Shown piece by piece: positions 52,569-61,648 of a DNA stretch of 64,000 nt. The translations under genes were made by a program, and so were the position numbers. This DNA comes from Blautia sp. SC05B48 (lineage in GTDB: Bacteria; Bacillota; Clostridia; Lachnospirales; Lachnospiraceae). Where the stretch lies: contig NZ_CP040518.1 in assembly GCF_005848555.1 (NCBI RefSeq), positions 1,301,001 through 1,365,000 on the forward strand, written 5' to 3'. Under the pieces are notes generated by a model, which was given only the letters and a program-made list of their open reading frames with translations, was not told the origin of the DNA and ran no database searches. Numbering within the stretch: the first letter of the stretch is position 1; the number at the start of each line of letters is the position of its first letter.

Positions 52569-53744
52569 TTATCCTCCATACATATCGTGATTAACTTCTG
52601 CCTGATAATAACTGTTTATCGTTGCCGGGGCATTATACAGGGCAGTCAGAAGATAGGCTTTAATATTTCCAACCTTAGTTGTATTTCGGTTCAGGCAGAA
52701 CAACACATATTCGATATGTGAATAGTTCAGTTTCATAAACCTGCTTTTCACCAAAGCAACTGGTTTTTCTACTCCTGCAATGCGAATCATACTATCCTCC
52801 GGCATCATCATAACTTCAATTATCAGTTCTACCAGTTCATCTACATCTTCCTTGGCATGATATTGATAATCTATGTTTTCGTGAATCACTTCACGATATG
52901 CTCTCATCTCCTCCATCACATCTTTTTTCTTTGGGAAATTATTTGATGTGATTGGATAAGATTGATTTATCTCAGTTTCACTAATATCAGTCTTGTTAAT
53001 ATCAGTATTATTAGATTGTGATTTCGGGTATTCTGGATTTGTGATTTCCACTATTCCGGAATGATGATTTTCACTATTTTGGAATTGTGATTCTGGAAAT
53101 TCTGGATTTGTGATTTCCACCATTCTTGAATTGTGATTTTCACTATTCTGGAATTGTGATTCTGCCCAATCCTGAATTGTGGTTTTCACTACTCCTGAAT
53201 GATGATTTTCATAATTCAGAGAAATGCCTGTTTTCCCCTTGTTTTCTGCTTCTTGTTGCAAATTTGCACATTCCTTATGTCTTTCCTGTTTCGATTGCAA
53301 ATCTGCAATTTTTTTATGATCTTCCTGCTCAGATTGCAGATCTGCACAATTACCTGTCGGCTTTTGATCTGGAACCTCTCTGATCATAAAATTTTTCACA
53401 TAAATAACATTCGGTTTTCCCAGTCCCAGACGTTTCTTCTCTATCAATCCAATCCCATTGCTGCTGTCCAGCTCTTTTACCAGTTTCACTGCCTTTTGAG
53501 TTCCGCAGTTCATCAGCTCTGCAATTTCTTCCACAGTGAAGATAATGTATACTCTGTCCTCTGAATCCAGCCATCTGTTTTTAATGCTCAGGCTCATACG
53601 GTCCAGCATCAGACCGTATAATACCTTTGCTTCACAAGAAAGAGTTTTAAAGCAGGATTCTGTAAACAGCACTTTAGGGACACGATAGAAGCTGTATTGT
53701 TCCGCTTCCATCCCTGTAAAATAATCAAACTGTATCTTCTGCAT
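52569..53744 (-). CDS. repA: Replication initiator RepA_N type, with DUF6017 C-terminus
   Basis: 391 residues. N-terminal RepA domain (FYRVPKVLFTESCFKTLSCE, AKVLYGLMLDRMSLSIKNRW, VEEIAELMNCGTQKAVKLV, LGKPNVIYVKNF), a variable Asn/Ser/Gln-rich middle with repeats (SQFQNSENHNSRMVEITNPE), and a C-terminal DUF6017-like domain (about 280-385). In RepA_N plasmids the origin lies inside repA, and here nine 23-bp repeats lie in the middle. It probably maintains the excised ICE by replication. Overlaps parB by 20 bases. Confidence 0.9.
   Translation of the reverse strand: MQKIQFDYFTGMEAEQYSFYRVPKVLFTESCFKTLSCEAKVLYGLMLDRMSLSIKNRWLDSEDRVYIIFTVEEIAELMNCGTQKAVKLVKELDSSNGIGLIEKKRLGLGKPNVIYVKNFMIREVPDQKPTGNCADLQSEQEDHKKIADLQSKQERHKECANLQQEAENKGKTGISLNYENHHSGVVKTTIQDWAESQFQNSENHNSRMVEITNPEFPESQFQNSENHHSGIVEITNPEYPKSQSNNTDINKTDISETEINQSYPITSNNFPKKKDVMEEMRAYREVIHENIDYQYHAKEDVDELVELIIEVMMMPEDSMIRIAGVEKPVALVKSRFMKLNYSHIEYVLFCLNRNTTKVGNIKAYLLTALYNAPATINSYYQAEVNHDMYGG
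53012..53218. repeat. Nine tandem 23-bp iterons inside repA, candidate oriV
   Basis: Contiguous 23-base units start at 53012, 53035, 53058, 53081, 53104, 53127, 53150, 53173 and 53196. Plus-strand consensus is about GGAATTGTGATTTTCACTAT followed by TCT/TCC. The period is not a multiple of three, so the repeat is not a protein-repeat artefact; the DNA itself is the conserved unit. This suggests binding sites for RepA, as in pSK41/pAD1-like origins. Confidence 0.75.
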
Positions 53745-54630
53745 CTGCTACTCCTTTTTTGTTTTCTTTCCATTTATCCAAAAGCATGAAAATGACTTCT
53801 TCTATCTGTTCTTTAGAATATGTCTCCGGAAAATAATTGCCGATTTTCTTTGCCGGGATCGTCACATTGATCTTACTGCTTTCCTTTTTTAATAAAACAG
53901 CATAGATATAACTCTGGTTTAATTTTCCATTTGCACTGCATTCTTTTAACTGTTCTGCCTGTTGCTTTGTCGGAAAGATACTGCTATTGGCAATCACTTC
54001 CAGAAGCCACTCCTGTTCCTCTGGTTTCAGATAAGACAGCTTTTCTCCCACAATCATAGGAATCTTATTATTATCTACATATTCCAACAGAGCATCGGAT
54101 AATGCTGCCAGACGGATATATCTCTGTACAGTTCTCCCACTGTCCCCGGCAGCTTCCCCTACCATATCTGCTGTATATTTTTCGCCTTTACTTCCCTGAT
54201 GCTTCATTGCATCATATTTCATCTTATAGGCATGAGCTTTTTCACTTGGCAGTAGATTTTCACGCTGAATATTGGAATCAACCATAATAATGACTGCTTC
54301 ATCATCCGTATAATTTCGGACAAGAACCGGCATGGTCGTCTTTCCGCACAGTTCACAGCCTCTTTTTCTTCTGTGACCGGAAATCATCTCGTATCCACCC
54401 TCGGATCGAGGTCTTACCAGTGCAGGAGTCAAAACACCATAAGTTTTAATACTCTCTACGGTTTCCGCCATTTTTTCATCATCATTTACATGAAACGGAT
54501 GATTTTTAAAGGGATAGAGCTTTGCCAGATCTATTTCCACAACCTGGTTCATACTCTTTTCCGGTGTTTCCTCTAATCCCAGTAATTCATCATAAGAGGT
54601 GAGCTGAATATCTTTTTTCGGTCTACGCAT
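53725..54630 (-). CDS. parB: ParB/Spo0J-type partition protein
   Basis: 301 residues. Box I region KLYPFKNHPFHVNDDEKMAE, box II MISGHRRKRGCELCGKTTMP, NIQRENLLPSEKAHAYKMKY, and an HTH with GEAAGDSGRTVQRYIRLAAL. It binds parS sites and uses CTP to slide (family knowledge). Overlaps parA by 8 bases and repA by 20, one operon for maintenance of the excised element. No parS was identified. Confidence 0.92.
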   Translation of the reverse strand: MRRPKKDIQLTSYDELLGLEETPEKSMNQVVEIDLAKLYPFKNHPFHVNDDEKMAETVESIKTYGVLTPALVRPRSEGGYEMISGHRRKRGCELCGKTTMPVLVRNYTDDEAVIIMVDSNIQRENLLPSEKAHAYKMKYDAMKHQGSKGEKYTADMVGEAAGDSGRTVQRYIRLAALSDALLEYVDNNKIPMIVGEKLSYLKPEEQEWLLEVIANSSIFPTKQQAEQLKECSANGKLNQSYIYAVLLKKESSKINVTIPAKKIGNYFPETYSKEQIEEVIFMLLDKWKENKKGVADAEDTV

Positions 54631-55399
54631 GTTTCAACACCTCCTGAACCAGTTCCAGATAACTGTCTGCCCCTTTGCTTTTTCCATCATAAGCAAAGAT
54701 ACTTACACCCTCCGATGCTGTTTCTGCAAGGCTTTCTGTTCTCGGAATCGTCTGCTCAAAAATCTTAATGTCATTTCCATATGTAGTTTTAATCGCCTGT
54801 TTGTTTCTCTTCGCATTATTGTAACGGCAATTATCCATTGTGAATAAAATGCCTTCTATCTGTAAATCCGGATTGAATCTCTGATGGATTCCCTTTACCA
54901 TCTTCAATAATTCCATGAGTCCATCTGCCGCATAATATTGTGGCTGCACCGGAATCAGAACACTGTCCGCTGCACTTAAAGCATTGATCGTCAGCATTCC
55001 CAGTGATGGCATACAGTCAATCAGAATATAATCATACTCATCCTTCAGCAGTTCCAGATACTCTTTCAATACCTTTTCTCTGTCCTCTACTGTAAATAAA
55101 GACATATCCATTCCGGCAAGCAATTTATTGGACGGAATCAGGTCAACACCCTCTTCATGGTGCAGAATTGCTTCTTTCGGATCAAATTCCAGTCCCATGA
55201 TAATATTTTCTATCATACTCTTTAATGTTACCTTGAGATTTTTGGGAAATCCCAATCCCATTGTCAAATGCCCCTGTGGATCAGCATCTACCAGGACTAC
55301 TCTTTTCCCTGACTTCACCAGTCCAGCTCCCAGATTGATTGTTGTCGTTGTTTTGGCTACTCCGCCTTTCTGATTTGCAATAGCAATTACCTTACACAT
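54623..55399 (-). CDS. parA: ParA/Soj partition ATPase
   Basis: 258 residues. Deviant Walker A QKGGVAKTTTTINL (about 10-23), VVLVDADPQGHLTMG and YILIDCMPSLGMLTINAL. Works with ParB to place the extrachromosomal form. Its presence with RepA suggests that this ICE replicates after excision. Confidence 0.95.
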   Translation of the reverse strand: MCKVIAIANQKGGVAKTTTTINLGAGLVKSGKRVVLVDADPQGHLTMGLGFPKNLKVTLKSMIENIIMGLEFDPKEAILHHEEGVDLIPSNKLLAGMDMSLFTVEDREKVLKEYLELLKDEYDYILIDCMPSLGMLTINALSAADSVLIPVQPQYYAADGLMELLKMVKGIHQRFNPDLQIEGILFTMDNCRYNNAKRNKQAIKTTYGNDIKIFEQTIPRTESLAETASEGVSIFAYDGKSKGADSYLELVQEVLKHA

Positions 55400-55416
55400 A
55401 TATACTTTCCTCCGAT

Positions 55417-55581
55417 TTACTCTTTTTCTTCTACTTCAACATAAACACGAAAATATTTGCTTGTTCCTTTATTTGCATAAGCATCCGATACTTCCAGAAC
55501 ATCCAATTCTTTATGCTTTTCCAAAATACGACGGAACCATTGAATATCCTTTAAAGTACCCTGTAATCTAATTTTCAGCAT
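55417..55581 (-). CDS. DUF3970-like small protein
   Basis: 54 residues from ATG 55581 (LKIRLQGTLKDIQWFRRILE, EVSDAYANKGTSKYFRVYVE), with GGGAGG upstream. The ending matches DUF3970. It overlaps DUF6075 by 14 bases and precedes parA by 17. Function unknown. Confidence 0.8.
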   Translation of the reverse strand: MLKIRLQGTLKDIQWFRRILEKHKELDVLEVSDAYANKGTSKYFRVYVEVEEKE

Positions 55582-56035
55582 ACATATCCTCCCAGTCTTT
55601 GTAAAAACAATACTCTGGATAACGGATTTTAATGGCTTCCCAAAAATACCGGGCATATCCGCAGCAAAACAGATCTTCTGCGGTATAATACTGGCACTCT
55701 TTTAACTGATCTTCCTCTGCTTCATAATCTCCGACACTTGGTGTCCCATTGCAGTAAAGATTAAATGCCATGCGGACGATCCGTAAACTTCCACTGGTCT
55801 GCCATCCTTCCTGCAGGCATTCCGTTTTTACACATCCAGTTTTAAAATTATAGATTTTATCCACATTATTTCTCGTATCTCTGTCAATACCCAGGCAATA
55901 AACCAGAGCCTGATGGTAGACATCCTGATATCTGCATTTTTTCAGATATTCCATATAAAATTTTTCGTGTTCCTTGCTTTTGAAAGTAATTGTGCGAGAA
56001 TTGCTATTCCCTGCTCTTAACGCTGTGTTTGTCAT
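55568..56035 (-). CDS. DUF6075-like protein
   Basis: 155 residues, rich in Tyr, Cys and Trp. EYLKKCRYQDVYHQALVYCL, LQEGWQTSGSLRIVRMAFNL are typical of DUF6075 proteins at ICE ends. AAAGGAG precedes the ATG. First gene of the par-rep operon, adjacent to the ICE right end. Function unknown. Confidence 0.75.
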   Translation of the reverse strand: MTNTALRAGNSNSRTITFKSKEHEKFYMEYLKKCRYQDVYHQALVYCLGIDRDTRNNVDKIYNFKTGCVKTECLQEGWQTSGSLRIVRMAFNLYCNGTPSVGDYEAEEDQLKECQYYTAEDLFCCGYARYFWEAIKIRYPEYCFYKDWEDMYAEN

Positions 56036-56091
56036 TGCTTCTTCTCCTTTAAACTGTTATTTTTTACTTTAATTTGGATTTCGACTACAAC

Positions 56092-56136
56092 AAAAAAAGG
56101 ACACTTCCCTAAAATTTCTCTTAGGAAAATGTCCTT
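56092..56136 (-). terminator. Terminator between lysS and the ICE operon
   Basis: AAGGACATTTTCC (minus 56136-56124) pairs with GGGAAGTGTCCTT, followed by seven T. It may end the lysS transcript or, with the 56198 promoter upstream, attenuate the ICE operon. Confidence 0.75.
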
Positions 56137-56197
56137 GCGATACATTTATAAAGCTCAATTCATAAGCACAACAACGTAATATCAAGTGTTATCACGT

Positions 56198-56233
56198 ATT
56201 ATACAACAAAAATTTGTTGTACTTTTGTTGTAG
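56198..56233 (-). promoter_or_regulatory. Palindrome overlapping a TATAAT box near the ICE right end
   Basis: A palindrome TACAACAAA-AA-TTTGTTGTA (56202-56221) overlaps a minus-strand -10 TATAAT (56203-56198). A further half-site TTGTTGTAG is at 56225-56233, and an inverted copy CTACAACAAAA at 56085-56095. Likely binding sites for a regulator or for the integrase at the attachment end. The -35 is weak. Confidence 0.5.
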
Positions 56234-56265
56234 TATGCAACTTTTACAAACACATTTTTTGATTT

Positions 56266-58287
56266 TTAGTATAACTTCGCACCTGCTGGAATATGGTCAT
56301 CAACCATCAGAAGATGAAGTTTTTCTTCGCCCTCTTCCTCATGGATTGCACTAAGTAACATTCCACAAGAATCAATTCCCATCATAGCTCTTGGTGGCAG
56401 GTTTGTGATAGCGATCAGTGTTTTTCCAACCAATTCTTCTGGCTCATAATAAGCGTGAATACCGCTTAAAATGGTACGATCTGTGCCTGTTCCATCGTCC
56501 AGAGTGAACTGTAACAGCTTCTTGGATTTCTTAACTGCTTCACATGCTTTTACCTTTACAGCTCTGAAATCTGACTTGCTGAAAGTATCAAAATCAACCA
56601 TTTCTTCGAATAATGGCTCAACTTTTACTTTGGAAAAATCAATCTTCTCAACTGGCTTTGTTTCCTGTGCTGCATTGTTTGCTTCGTTCTTAGCAGCACC
56701 CTGTGACTTCATTGTCGGGAACAGAAGTACGTCTCTGATTGCCTGGCTGTCTGTCAGGAGCATAACGAGACGGTCGATTCCGTATCCGATACCACCTGTT
56801 GGCGGCATACCGATCTCCAGTGCATTCAGGAAGTCTTCATCTGTGTGGTTGGCTTCCTCATCACCTGCGTCTGCAAGGGCATCCTGTGCCTTGAAACGTT
56901 CTCTCTGATCGATCGGGTCGTTGAGCTCGGAATATGCGTTACACATTTCCCATGTATTGATAAAGAGCTCGAAACGCTCTACCTTGTTCGGATCGGAAGG
57001 TTTCTTCTTGGTCAGCGGAGAGATCTCGATCGGATGATCCATGATAAATGTCGGCTGGATCAGCTCTTTCTCACAGTACTCCTCGAAGAAGAGATTGATG
57101 ATATCACCCTTCTTATGACGATCCTCATACTCGATATGATGCTCGTCAGCAAGCTTCTTGGCTGCCTCATCATCTGCTACTTCGTCAAAGTCGATTCCTG
57201 CATATTTCTTGATGGCATCGTTCATGGTCAGACGTGCGAAAGGCTTTCCAAGATCAATCTCGATACCATTGTAGGAAATCTTTGTGGAACCGCAGACCTT
57301 CTCTGCAAGGTAACGGAACATGGACTCTGTCAGCTCCATCATTCCCTCATAATCAGTATATGCCTGATAAAGCTCCATCAGAGTGAATTCCGGATTGTGA
57401 CGGGTATCAACACCCTCGTTACGGAATACACGGCCGATCTCGTAAACTCTCTCAAGTCCGCCCACGATCAGTCTCTTAAGATAAAGCTCCAGGGAAATAC
57501 GAAGCTTAACGTCTTCGTTCAGTGCGTTGTAATGTGTCTCAAATGGTCTTGCAGCTGCACCGCCTGCGTTGGAAACCAGCATTGGTGTCTCTACTTCCAT
57601 GAAGTCACGTCCTGCAAGGAAGTTACGGATCTCTTTAAGGATCTGGGAACGTTTGATGAATACATTCTTGCTGTCCTGGTTCATGATAAGATCCACATAT
57701 CTCTGACGATAACGGGTATCTGTATCTGTCAGTCCGTGGAATTTCTCAGGAAGGATCTGTAAGCTCTTGGAAAGAAGAGTCATCTTCTCTGCATGAATGG
57801 AGATCTCACCTGTTCTTGTTCTGAAAGCAAATCCCTCCAGACCAAAAATATCACCGATATCAGATTTCTTGAAATCTGCATAGGAATCGGTTCCAATGGC
57901 ATCTCTTGCCACATAAACCTGAATGTTGCCCTGTAAATCCTGGATATTACAGAAAGAAGCTTTTCCCATTACACGCTTGAACATCATACGTCCTGCGATC
58001 GATACGTGGATCGGGCTTGCGTCCATGATGCTTCTTCTTTCTTCATAATCCTTCTTCTGAGCCTCTTTTGCCTGCTCTTCATCAAGACCTGTTACATCAA
58101 GCTCCTTGCGATCTTTGAGAAGCTCTGCCTCATGTGCTTCATAGAGATTCTTTACCTCAAGGGAATGATGTGTCTGATCAAATTTTGTGATCTGAAACGG
58201 GTCCCTGCCATTTGCCTGAAGGTCTGCCAGTTTGTCACGACGTACCTTCAGCAGCTGGTTTACATCCTGCTTCTTCTGCTCTGCCAC
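56266..58287 (-). CDS. lysS: Lysyl-tRNA synthetase (class II) with C-terminal tRNA-binding domain
   Basis: 673 residues, longer than the usual ~500. An N-terminal anticodon-binding OB domain (about 60-170), class II core with [20 protein letters not shown] (motif 2) and [15 protein letters not shown] (motif 3), followed from about 560 by an extra OB-fold domain of EMAP/MetG-C type ([37 protein letters not shown]). Charges tRNA-Lys. It lies 64 bases downstream of greA, same operon. The intact C-terminus abuts the ICE right end. Confidence 0.95.
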   Translation of the reverse strand: MAEQKKQDVNQLLKVRRDKLADLQANGRDPFQITKFDQTHHSLEVKNLYEAHEAELLKDRKELDVTGLDEEQAKEAQKKDYEERRSIMDASPIHVSIAGRMMFKRVMGKASFCNIQDLQGNIQVYVARDAIGTDSYADFKKSDIGDIFGLEGFAFRTRTGEISIHAEKMTLLSKSLQILPEKFHGLTDTDTRYRQRYVDLIMNQDSKNVFIKRSQILKEIRNFLAGRDFMEVETPMLVSNAGGAAARPFETHYNALNEDVKLRISLELYLKRLIVGGLERVYEIGRVFRNEGVDTRHNPEFTLMELYQAYTDYEGMMELTESMFRYLAEKVCGSTKISYNGIEIDLGKPFARLTMNDAIKKYAGIDFDEVADDEAAKKLADEHHIEYEDRHKKGDIINLFFEEYCEKELIQPTFIMDHPIEISPLTKKKPSDPNKVERFELFINTWEMCNAYSELNDPIDQRERFKAQDALADAGDEEANHTDEDFLNALEIGMPPTGGIGYGIDRLVMLLTDSQAIRDVLLFPTMKSQGAAKNEANNAAQETKPVEKIDFSKVKVEPLFEEMVDFDTFSKSDFRAVKVKACEAVKKSKKLLQFTLDDGTGTDRTILSGIHAYYEPEELVGKTLIAITNLPPRAMMGIDSCGMLLSAIHEEEGEEKLHLLMVDDHIPAGAKLY

Positions 58288-58318
58288 TTGTTGGCCTCCT
58301 TAATCTATCTGTCGTTCA

Positions 58319-58339
58319 AGCGGATCTCTGCGATCCGCT
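58319..58339 (-). other. Hairpin between greA and lysS
   Basis: AGCGGATC (minus 58339-58332) pairs with GATCCGCT (58326-58319) around a 5-base loop. No T-tract follows, so it is more likely an mRNA processing or stability element than a terminator. Confidence 0.45.
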
Positions 58340-58351
58340 CCGTTGTCTGCT

Positions 58352-58837
58352 TTATACGTTTCTCTGAATCTCAAGAACCTTGTATTTCATGATTCCGGAC
58401 GGCATCTCAACCTCAACGATATCGTTGGTGTGTGCACCGATCAGCGCTTTACCTACCGGAGACTCATTGGAGATCTTTCCCTCAAGGCTGTTAGCCTCTG
58501 TGGAACCCACGATCTTCAGCTCCATGTCTTCCTCAAACTCATAATCATGAACCTTAACCTTGCAGCCTACGCTGATTCTGTCAAGATCGACTTCGTCCTC
58601 TACTACAACCTCTGCGTTCTTGAGGATCTTCTCAATCTCCTCGATACGTGCCTCGATATCTCTCTGCTCATCCTTTGCTGCATCGTACTCAGCGTTCTCG
58701 GAAAGGTCTCCCTGCTCTCTGGCCTCTTTGATCTTTCCTGCTACTTCTTTTCTCTTAACAACTTTCAGATCGTGCAGCTCGTCTTCCAGTTTTCTAAGTC
58801 CTGCATATGTGAGTAAGTTCTTCTTTGCTTCTTCCAT
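58352..58837 (-). CDS. greA: Transcription elongation factor GreA
   Basis: 161 residues. N-terminal coiled coil with REQGDLSENAEYDAAKDEQR, whose acidic tip enters the RNA polymerase secondary channel, then FKBP-like domain (KISNESPVGKALIGAHTNDI). It reactivates stalled polymerase by transcript cleavage. Preceded by a perfect promoter and followed by lysS. Confidence 0.96.
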   Translation of the reverse strand: MEEAKKNLLTYAGLRKLEDELHDLKVVKRKEVAGKIKEAREQGDLSENAEYDAAKDEQRDIEARIEEIEKILKNAEVVVEDEVDLDRISVGCKVKVHDYEFEEDMELKIVGSTEANSLEGKISNESPVGKALIGAHTNDIVEVEMPSGIMKYKVLEIQRNV

Positions 58838-58974
58838 TTTGCCTTACTTCCTTTCAAAACCGCGCTGTTTTTTCTGAAAAAAATACAGCTTCGGATATTT
58901 CTGTTGCTACCATTCCCAAGAGCTCTTTTTTCTAAAAAAGGGCGTAAAAATCTCAGGATATTCACAATTCCTGT

Positions 58975-59003
58975 ATTATACCGAAAAGCCCCAGTATTGT
59001 CAA
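58975..59003 (-). promoter_or_regulatory. Consensus promoter of greA-lysS
   Basis: Minus strand -35 TTGACA (59003-58998) and -10 TATAAT (58980-58975), 17-base spacing, both perfect consensus. Confidence 0.88.
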
Positions 59004-59038
59004 GCATTCCACGTCGAAAAAGGATCCCTGAAGTATGT

Positions 59039-59078
59039 AAAAAAGCCGCGCGAAATCCCAGATTTCAACACGGCTTTT
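59039..59078 (-). terminator. Terminator after the glycosyltransferase gene
   Basis: AAAAGCCG (minus 59078-59071) pairs with CGGCTTTT, with inner GAAATC/GATTTC, followed by a T run (59044-59039). Confidence 0.82.
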
Positions 59079-59105
59079 CTGTATTATCCTGCCCGGTCTG
59101 ATTCC

Positions 59106-60056
59106 TTATTTCTTCTCCGGAAAAAGGTCTTTATAACGATTAGTCACCATCTGTGTCTGATACTCAAAATCCTGCTTATGCTGATTGACCAGTGTAGAAA
59201 GGATGATCCCGGAAAACCAGCAGATGATAGCTGTCAGGATCACAAACCCGCTGACGATCAGTGTCGGGATCTTTTCCACTGTCCCAACCTCCAGAAAATG
59301 TACCAGCACCGGAATAAAGAATGCCATTCCCACCACAAACAGCACTGCTGCGATAAGGGAGAAGAACTCCAGCGGCTTGTAATTCTTGAACATTTTCACA
59401 ATAGTCTTCAGAACCTTAAATCCATCTGCATAAGTATTCAGCTTGGACTCACTTCCCTCCGGTCTGTCACGATATTCAATGACTACATTCTCAACCTGCA
59501 TGTTCTTATCGATGGCGTGGATCGTCATCTCTGTCTCGATCTCAAAATTCCTGGAAAGTACCGGGAATGTTTTTACAAAGCGGTAACTCATGGCACGGTA
59601 ACCTGTCATGATATCCTTGATGTTGCTTTTGAAAAGACGGTTAATGGAACCTCTTACGATGCTGTTTCCAAAGTTGTGGAAAGGTCTCTTGTTCTCTGTA
59701 AAATATGTAGAAGAAAGGCGATCACCAACTACCATGTCTGTGTCTTTCTCCAGAACCTTGCTGCACATTTCAGCTGCAAACTCTGCCGGATAAGTATCGT
59801 CACCATCTACCATAAGATAACACTGCGCATCGATATCCCGAAACATACTGCGGATCACGTTTCCTTTTCCCTGCTGATACTCATAGCGGACAACTGCTCC
59901 TTCTTTTCTGGCGATCTCGTCTGTTCCATCTGTAGAGTTATTATCATATACATAGATCACAGCTTCCGGAAGTGCTTTTTTCATATCGCGGATAACCTTT
60001 GCTACCGTCTTGCTTTCGTTGTAGCAAGGAATTAAAACTGCTATTTTATCTGTCAT
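59106..60056 (-). CDS. Family 2 glycosyltransferase (polyprenyl-phosphate type)
   Basis: About 316 residues from ATG 60056, AGGAG upstream. GT-A fold: AVLIPCYNESKTVAKVI, VYDNNSTDGTDEIA, MVDGDDTYPAE (DXD metal site). Two C-terminal transmembrane helices (about 230-290) suggest a membrane-bound transferase acting on undecaprenyl phosphate, as in DPM1/GtrB-like enzymes. Single-gene unit with own promoter and terminator. Confidence 0.88.
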   Translation of the reverse strand: MTDKIAVLIPCYNESKTVAKVIRDMKKALPEAVIYVYDNNSTDGTDEIARKEGAVVRYEYQQGKGNVIRSMFRDIDAQCYLMVDGDDTYPAEFAAEMCSKVLEKDTDMVVGDRLSSTYFTENKRPFHNFGNSIVRGSINRLFKSNIKDIMTGYRAMSYRFVKTFPVLSRNFEIETEMTIHAIDKNMQVENVVIEYRDRPEGSESKLNTYADGFKVLKTIVKMFKNYKPLEFFSLIAAVLFVVGMAFFIPVLVHFLEVGTVEKIPTLIVSGFVILTAIICWFSGIILSTLVNQHKQDFEYQTQMVTNRYKDLFPEKK

Positions 60057-60105
60057 TATTTTTCTCCTGTAAAACAAAAAACTTTCTGCGGATTCCCGCT
60101 AATTG

Positions 60106-60134
60106 ACTGTAGCACGCGCCCCGTTCCTTGTCAA
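60106..60134 (-). promoter_or_regulatory. Promoter of the glycosyltransferase gene
   Basis: Minus strand -35 TTGACA (60134-60129) and -10 TACAGT (60111-60106) with 17-base spacing. Confidence 0.7.
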
Positions 60135-60170
60135 TAGAACGTTTCGTTTTCTCCGACATACTTTTCTCTT

Positions 60171-61145
60171 TTATCGCCCCAGTACCATGTCTGTAAGCTT
60201 TTTCAGCTCTTCATAACTTGAAATATTATTAGATTCTCTCCGGATTCCCGCACTGTGGCGCATACCGGCTGTATACCATGCTACATGCTTCCGCATTTCA
60301 CGGATTCCGGTATACTCACCCTTGATCGCGATCTGATCTTCGGCATGGCGCAGGATCATCTCGCATACTTCCTCTGCGGTTGGCCTGGGAAGCTTTTCCC
60401 CGGTGCGGAAATAGTGGTTCAGTTCCCGGAAGATCCAAGGGTTCCCACGTACTGCACGACCGATCATCACAGCGTCACAGTCAGTTTCTTTAAACATGGC
60501 TTCTGCAGTTTCCGGAGAAACGATATCTCCGTTTCCTATCACCGGAATAGTCACCGCTTCCTTCACCCTGCGGATAGCATCCCAGTCCGCCTGACCGGAA
60601 TAATACTGCTGTCTGGTCCTTCCATGCACAGCAATAGCTGCTGCGCCTGCATCCTCCGCCCGTTTTGCGATCTCCACCACATCCACCGGTGTGTTTTCAT
60701 CAAATCCGATGCGTACTTTTACCGTTACCGGCTTGGAAACCGCCCCGGAAACGCTCCGTACGATCTCTTCGATCAGCTTCGGATTTTTCAGAAGTGCGGA
60801 GCCCTCGCCGTTATTTACCACCTTGGGAACCGGACATCCCATATTGATATCGAGAATGTCAAAAGGACGCTCCTCGATGCTTTTTGCCACCTCTGCCATA
60901 AGATCCGGCTCACTGCCGAAAAGCTGCATGGACACCGGATGCTCACCGGGATCGATCTCCATCAGTGCCTCAGTATTCTTATTATGAAAAGAGATCGCCT
61001 TGGCACTGACCATCTCCATACAGATCAGGCCTGCCCCCTGCTCCTTGCAAAGTCTTCGAAATGCCAGATCCGTAACACCTGCCATCGGTGCAAGCACAAA
61101 GGGGTTCGGTATCTCCACATTTCCGATCTTCCACTGCATCTTCAT
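60171..61145 (-). CDS. dusB: tRNA-dihydrouridine synthase
   Basis: 324 residues, FMN-dependent TIM barrel. FVLAPMAGVTDLAFRRLCKE, LDINMGCPVPKVVNNGEGSA (catalytic Cys about 100), AVHGRTRQQYYSGQADWDAI and NGDIVSPETAEAM. Reduces uridines in tRNA D-loops. Three bases after DUF6145, same operon. Confidence 0.94.
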   Translation of the reverse strand: MKMQWKIGNVEIPNPFVLAPMAGVTDLAFRRLCKEQGAGLICMEMVSAKAISFHNKNTEALMEIDPGEHPVSMQLFGSEPDLMAEVAKSIEERPFDILDINMGCPVPKVVNNGEGSALLKNPKLIEEIVRSVSGAVSKPVTVKVRIGFDENTPVDVVEIAKRAEDAGAAAIAVHGRTRQQYYSGQADWDAIRRVKEAVTIPVIGNGDIVSPETAEAMFKETDCDAVMIGRAVRGNPWIFRELNHYFRTGEKLPRPTAEEVCEMILRHAEDQIAIKGEYTGIREMRKHVAWYTAGMRHSAGIRRESNNISSYEELKKLTDMVLGR

Positions 61146-61148
61146 GGA

Positions 61149-61517
61149 TCAGTCCTCAACGGCATCTGCTTTTTTCTGCAGTTCCTCATCCGGGATATCT
61201 CCCAGGAAAAATACCTTGTAATACATTTCCAGAGATTCCAGAAGCTCTCTTTTGTCACGCTGGAGCTCCTTGATCTTCAGTGCACTTCCGATCTCGTCAA
61301 AACGGGCATCTGCCTCCAGGGCCTCAGTCTTAAACTGCAGACTTCCATCCTCATCAAATTCCAGTGTCAGGATTCCTCCTACATCCTCTGTGAAAAGCAC
61401 ACACATGATCTGCAGCTCCTGCTTTACCGTCTCAGGAAGAGACGCAAAATCCTGGTTAAAATAATATTTCTGCTCATAAGAGCTTGCTCCGCAGAGCACA
61501 ATGTTATCCTGATACAT
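61149..61517 (-). CDS. DUF6145-like protein
   Basis: 122 residues, acidic and soluble (YQDNIVLCGASSYEQKYYFN, VKQELQIMCVLFTEDVGGIL). It lies directly before dusB, an order I associate with DUF6145 in Lachnospiraceae. Function unknown. AAAGGAG precedes the ATG. Confidence 0.75.
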   Translation of the reverse strand: MYQDNIVLCGASSYEQKYYFNQDFASLPETVKQELQIMCVLFTEDVGGILTLEFDEDGSLQFKTEALEADARFDEIGSALKIKELQRDKRELLESLEMYYKVFFLGDIPDEELQKKADAVED

Positions 61518-61538
61518 AAAATCTCCTTTATTTATAAC

Positions 61539-61600
61539 TTGACACTCCCCACAGCTAAAGCAGGGAGATTCTTGTTTCTTCCACTACTGCAATAAAGCAT
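61539..61600. mobile_element. Remnant IS200/IS605-type end
   Basis: Plus strand CTTGACACTCCCC followed by a hairpin CTCCC (61545-61549)/GGGAG (61563-61567), then ATTCTTGTTTCTTCCACTAC. This is the pattern of IS605-family right ends and the 3' end of the TnpB-associated guide RNA (minus reading: GTGGAAGAAACAAGAATCTC, then CC and the hairpin). No transposase or TnpB gene is near, so it is a relic or a small palindromic derivative. Confidence 0.55.
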
Positions 61601-61648
61601 CACCGGAAAACCGCTGCCGGAAATTTTATCCGGTCTGTGCTGCATGTT

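Larger units (their letters stand above)
1..56265. mobile_element. Integrative and conjugative element (ICE), left end outside window
   Basis: A continuous block of transfer, replication and partition genes: relaxase, ArdC-like protein, methylase/helicase, TopB, NlpC/P60 hydrolase, sortase B, VirB4, PrgI, VirB6-like, VirD4, PcfB, adhesin, sigma-like factors, RepA, ParB and ParA. Nearly all genes are on the minus strand with short spacers or overlaps, suggesting one or a few long operons. The order matches Gram-positive type IV secretion ICEs common in Lachnospiraceae and other Clostridia (family knowledge). No integrase is present, so the left end and probably the integrase lie before base 1. 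The right end was not resolved; it must lie between the DUF6075 start (56035) and the intact lysS stop (56266). The ICE carries a nested mobilizable element and a group II intron. Confidence 0.88.

Noticed and set aside
53012..53218. CRISPR array
   Set aside because: The 23-bp units are contiguous with no unique spacers and there are no cas genes.
60255..61595. 446-codon plus-strand frame opposite dusB and DUF6145
   Set aside because: Spans two well-supported minus-strand genes and an IS relic; no ribosome site or recognisable motif.
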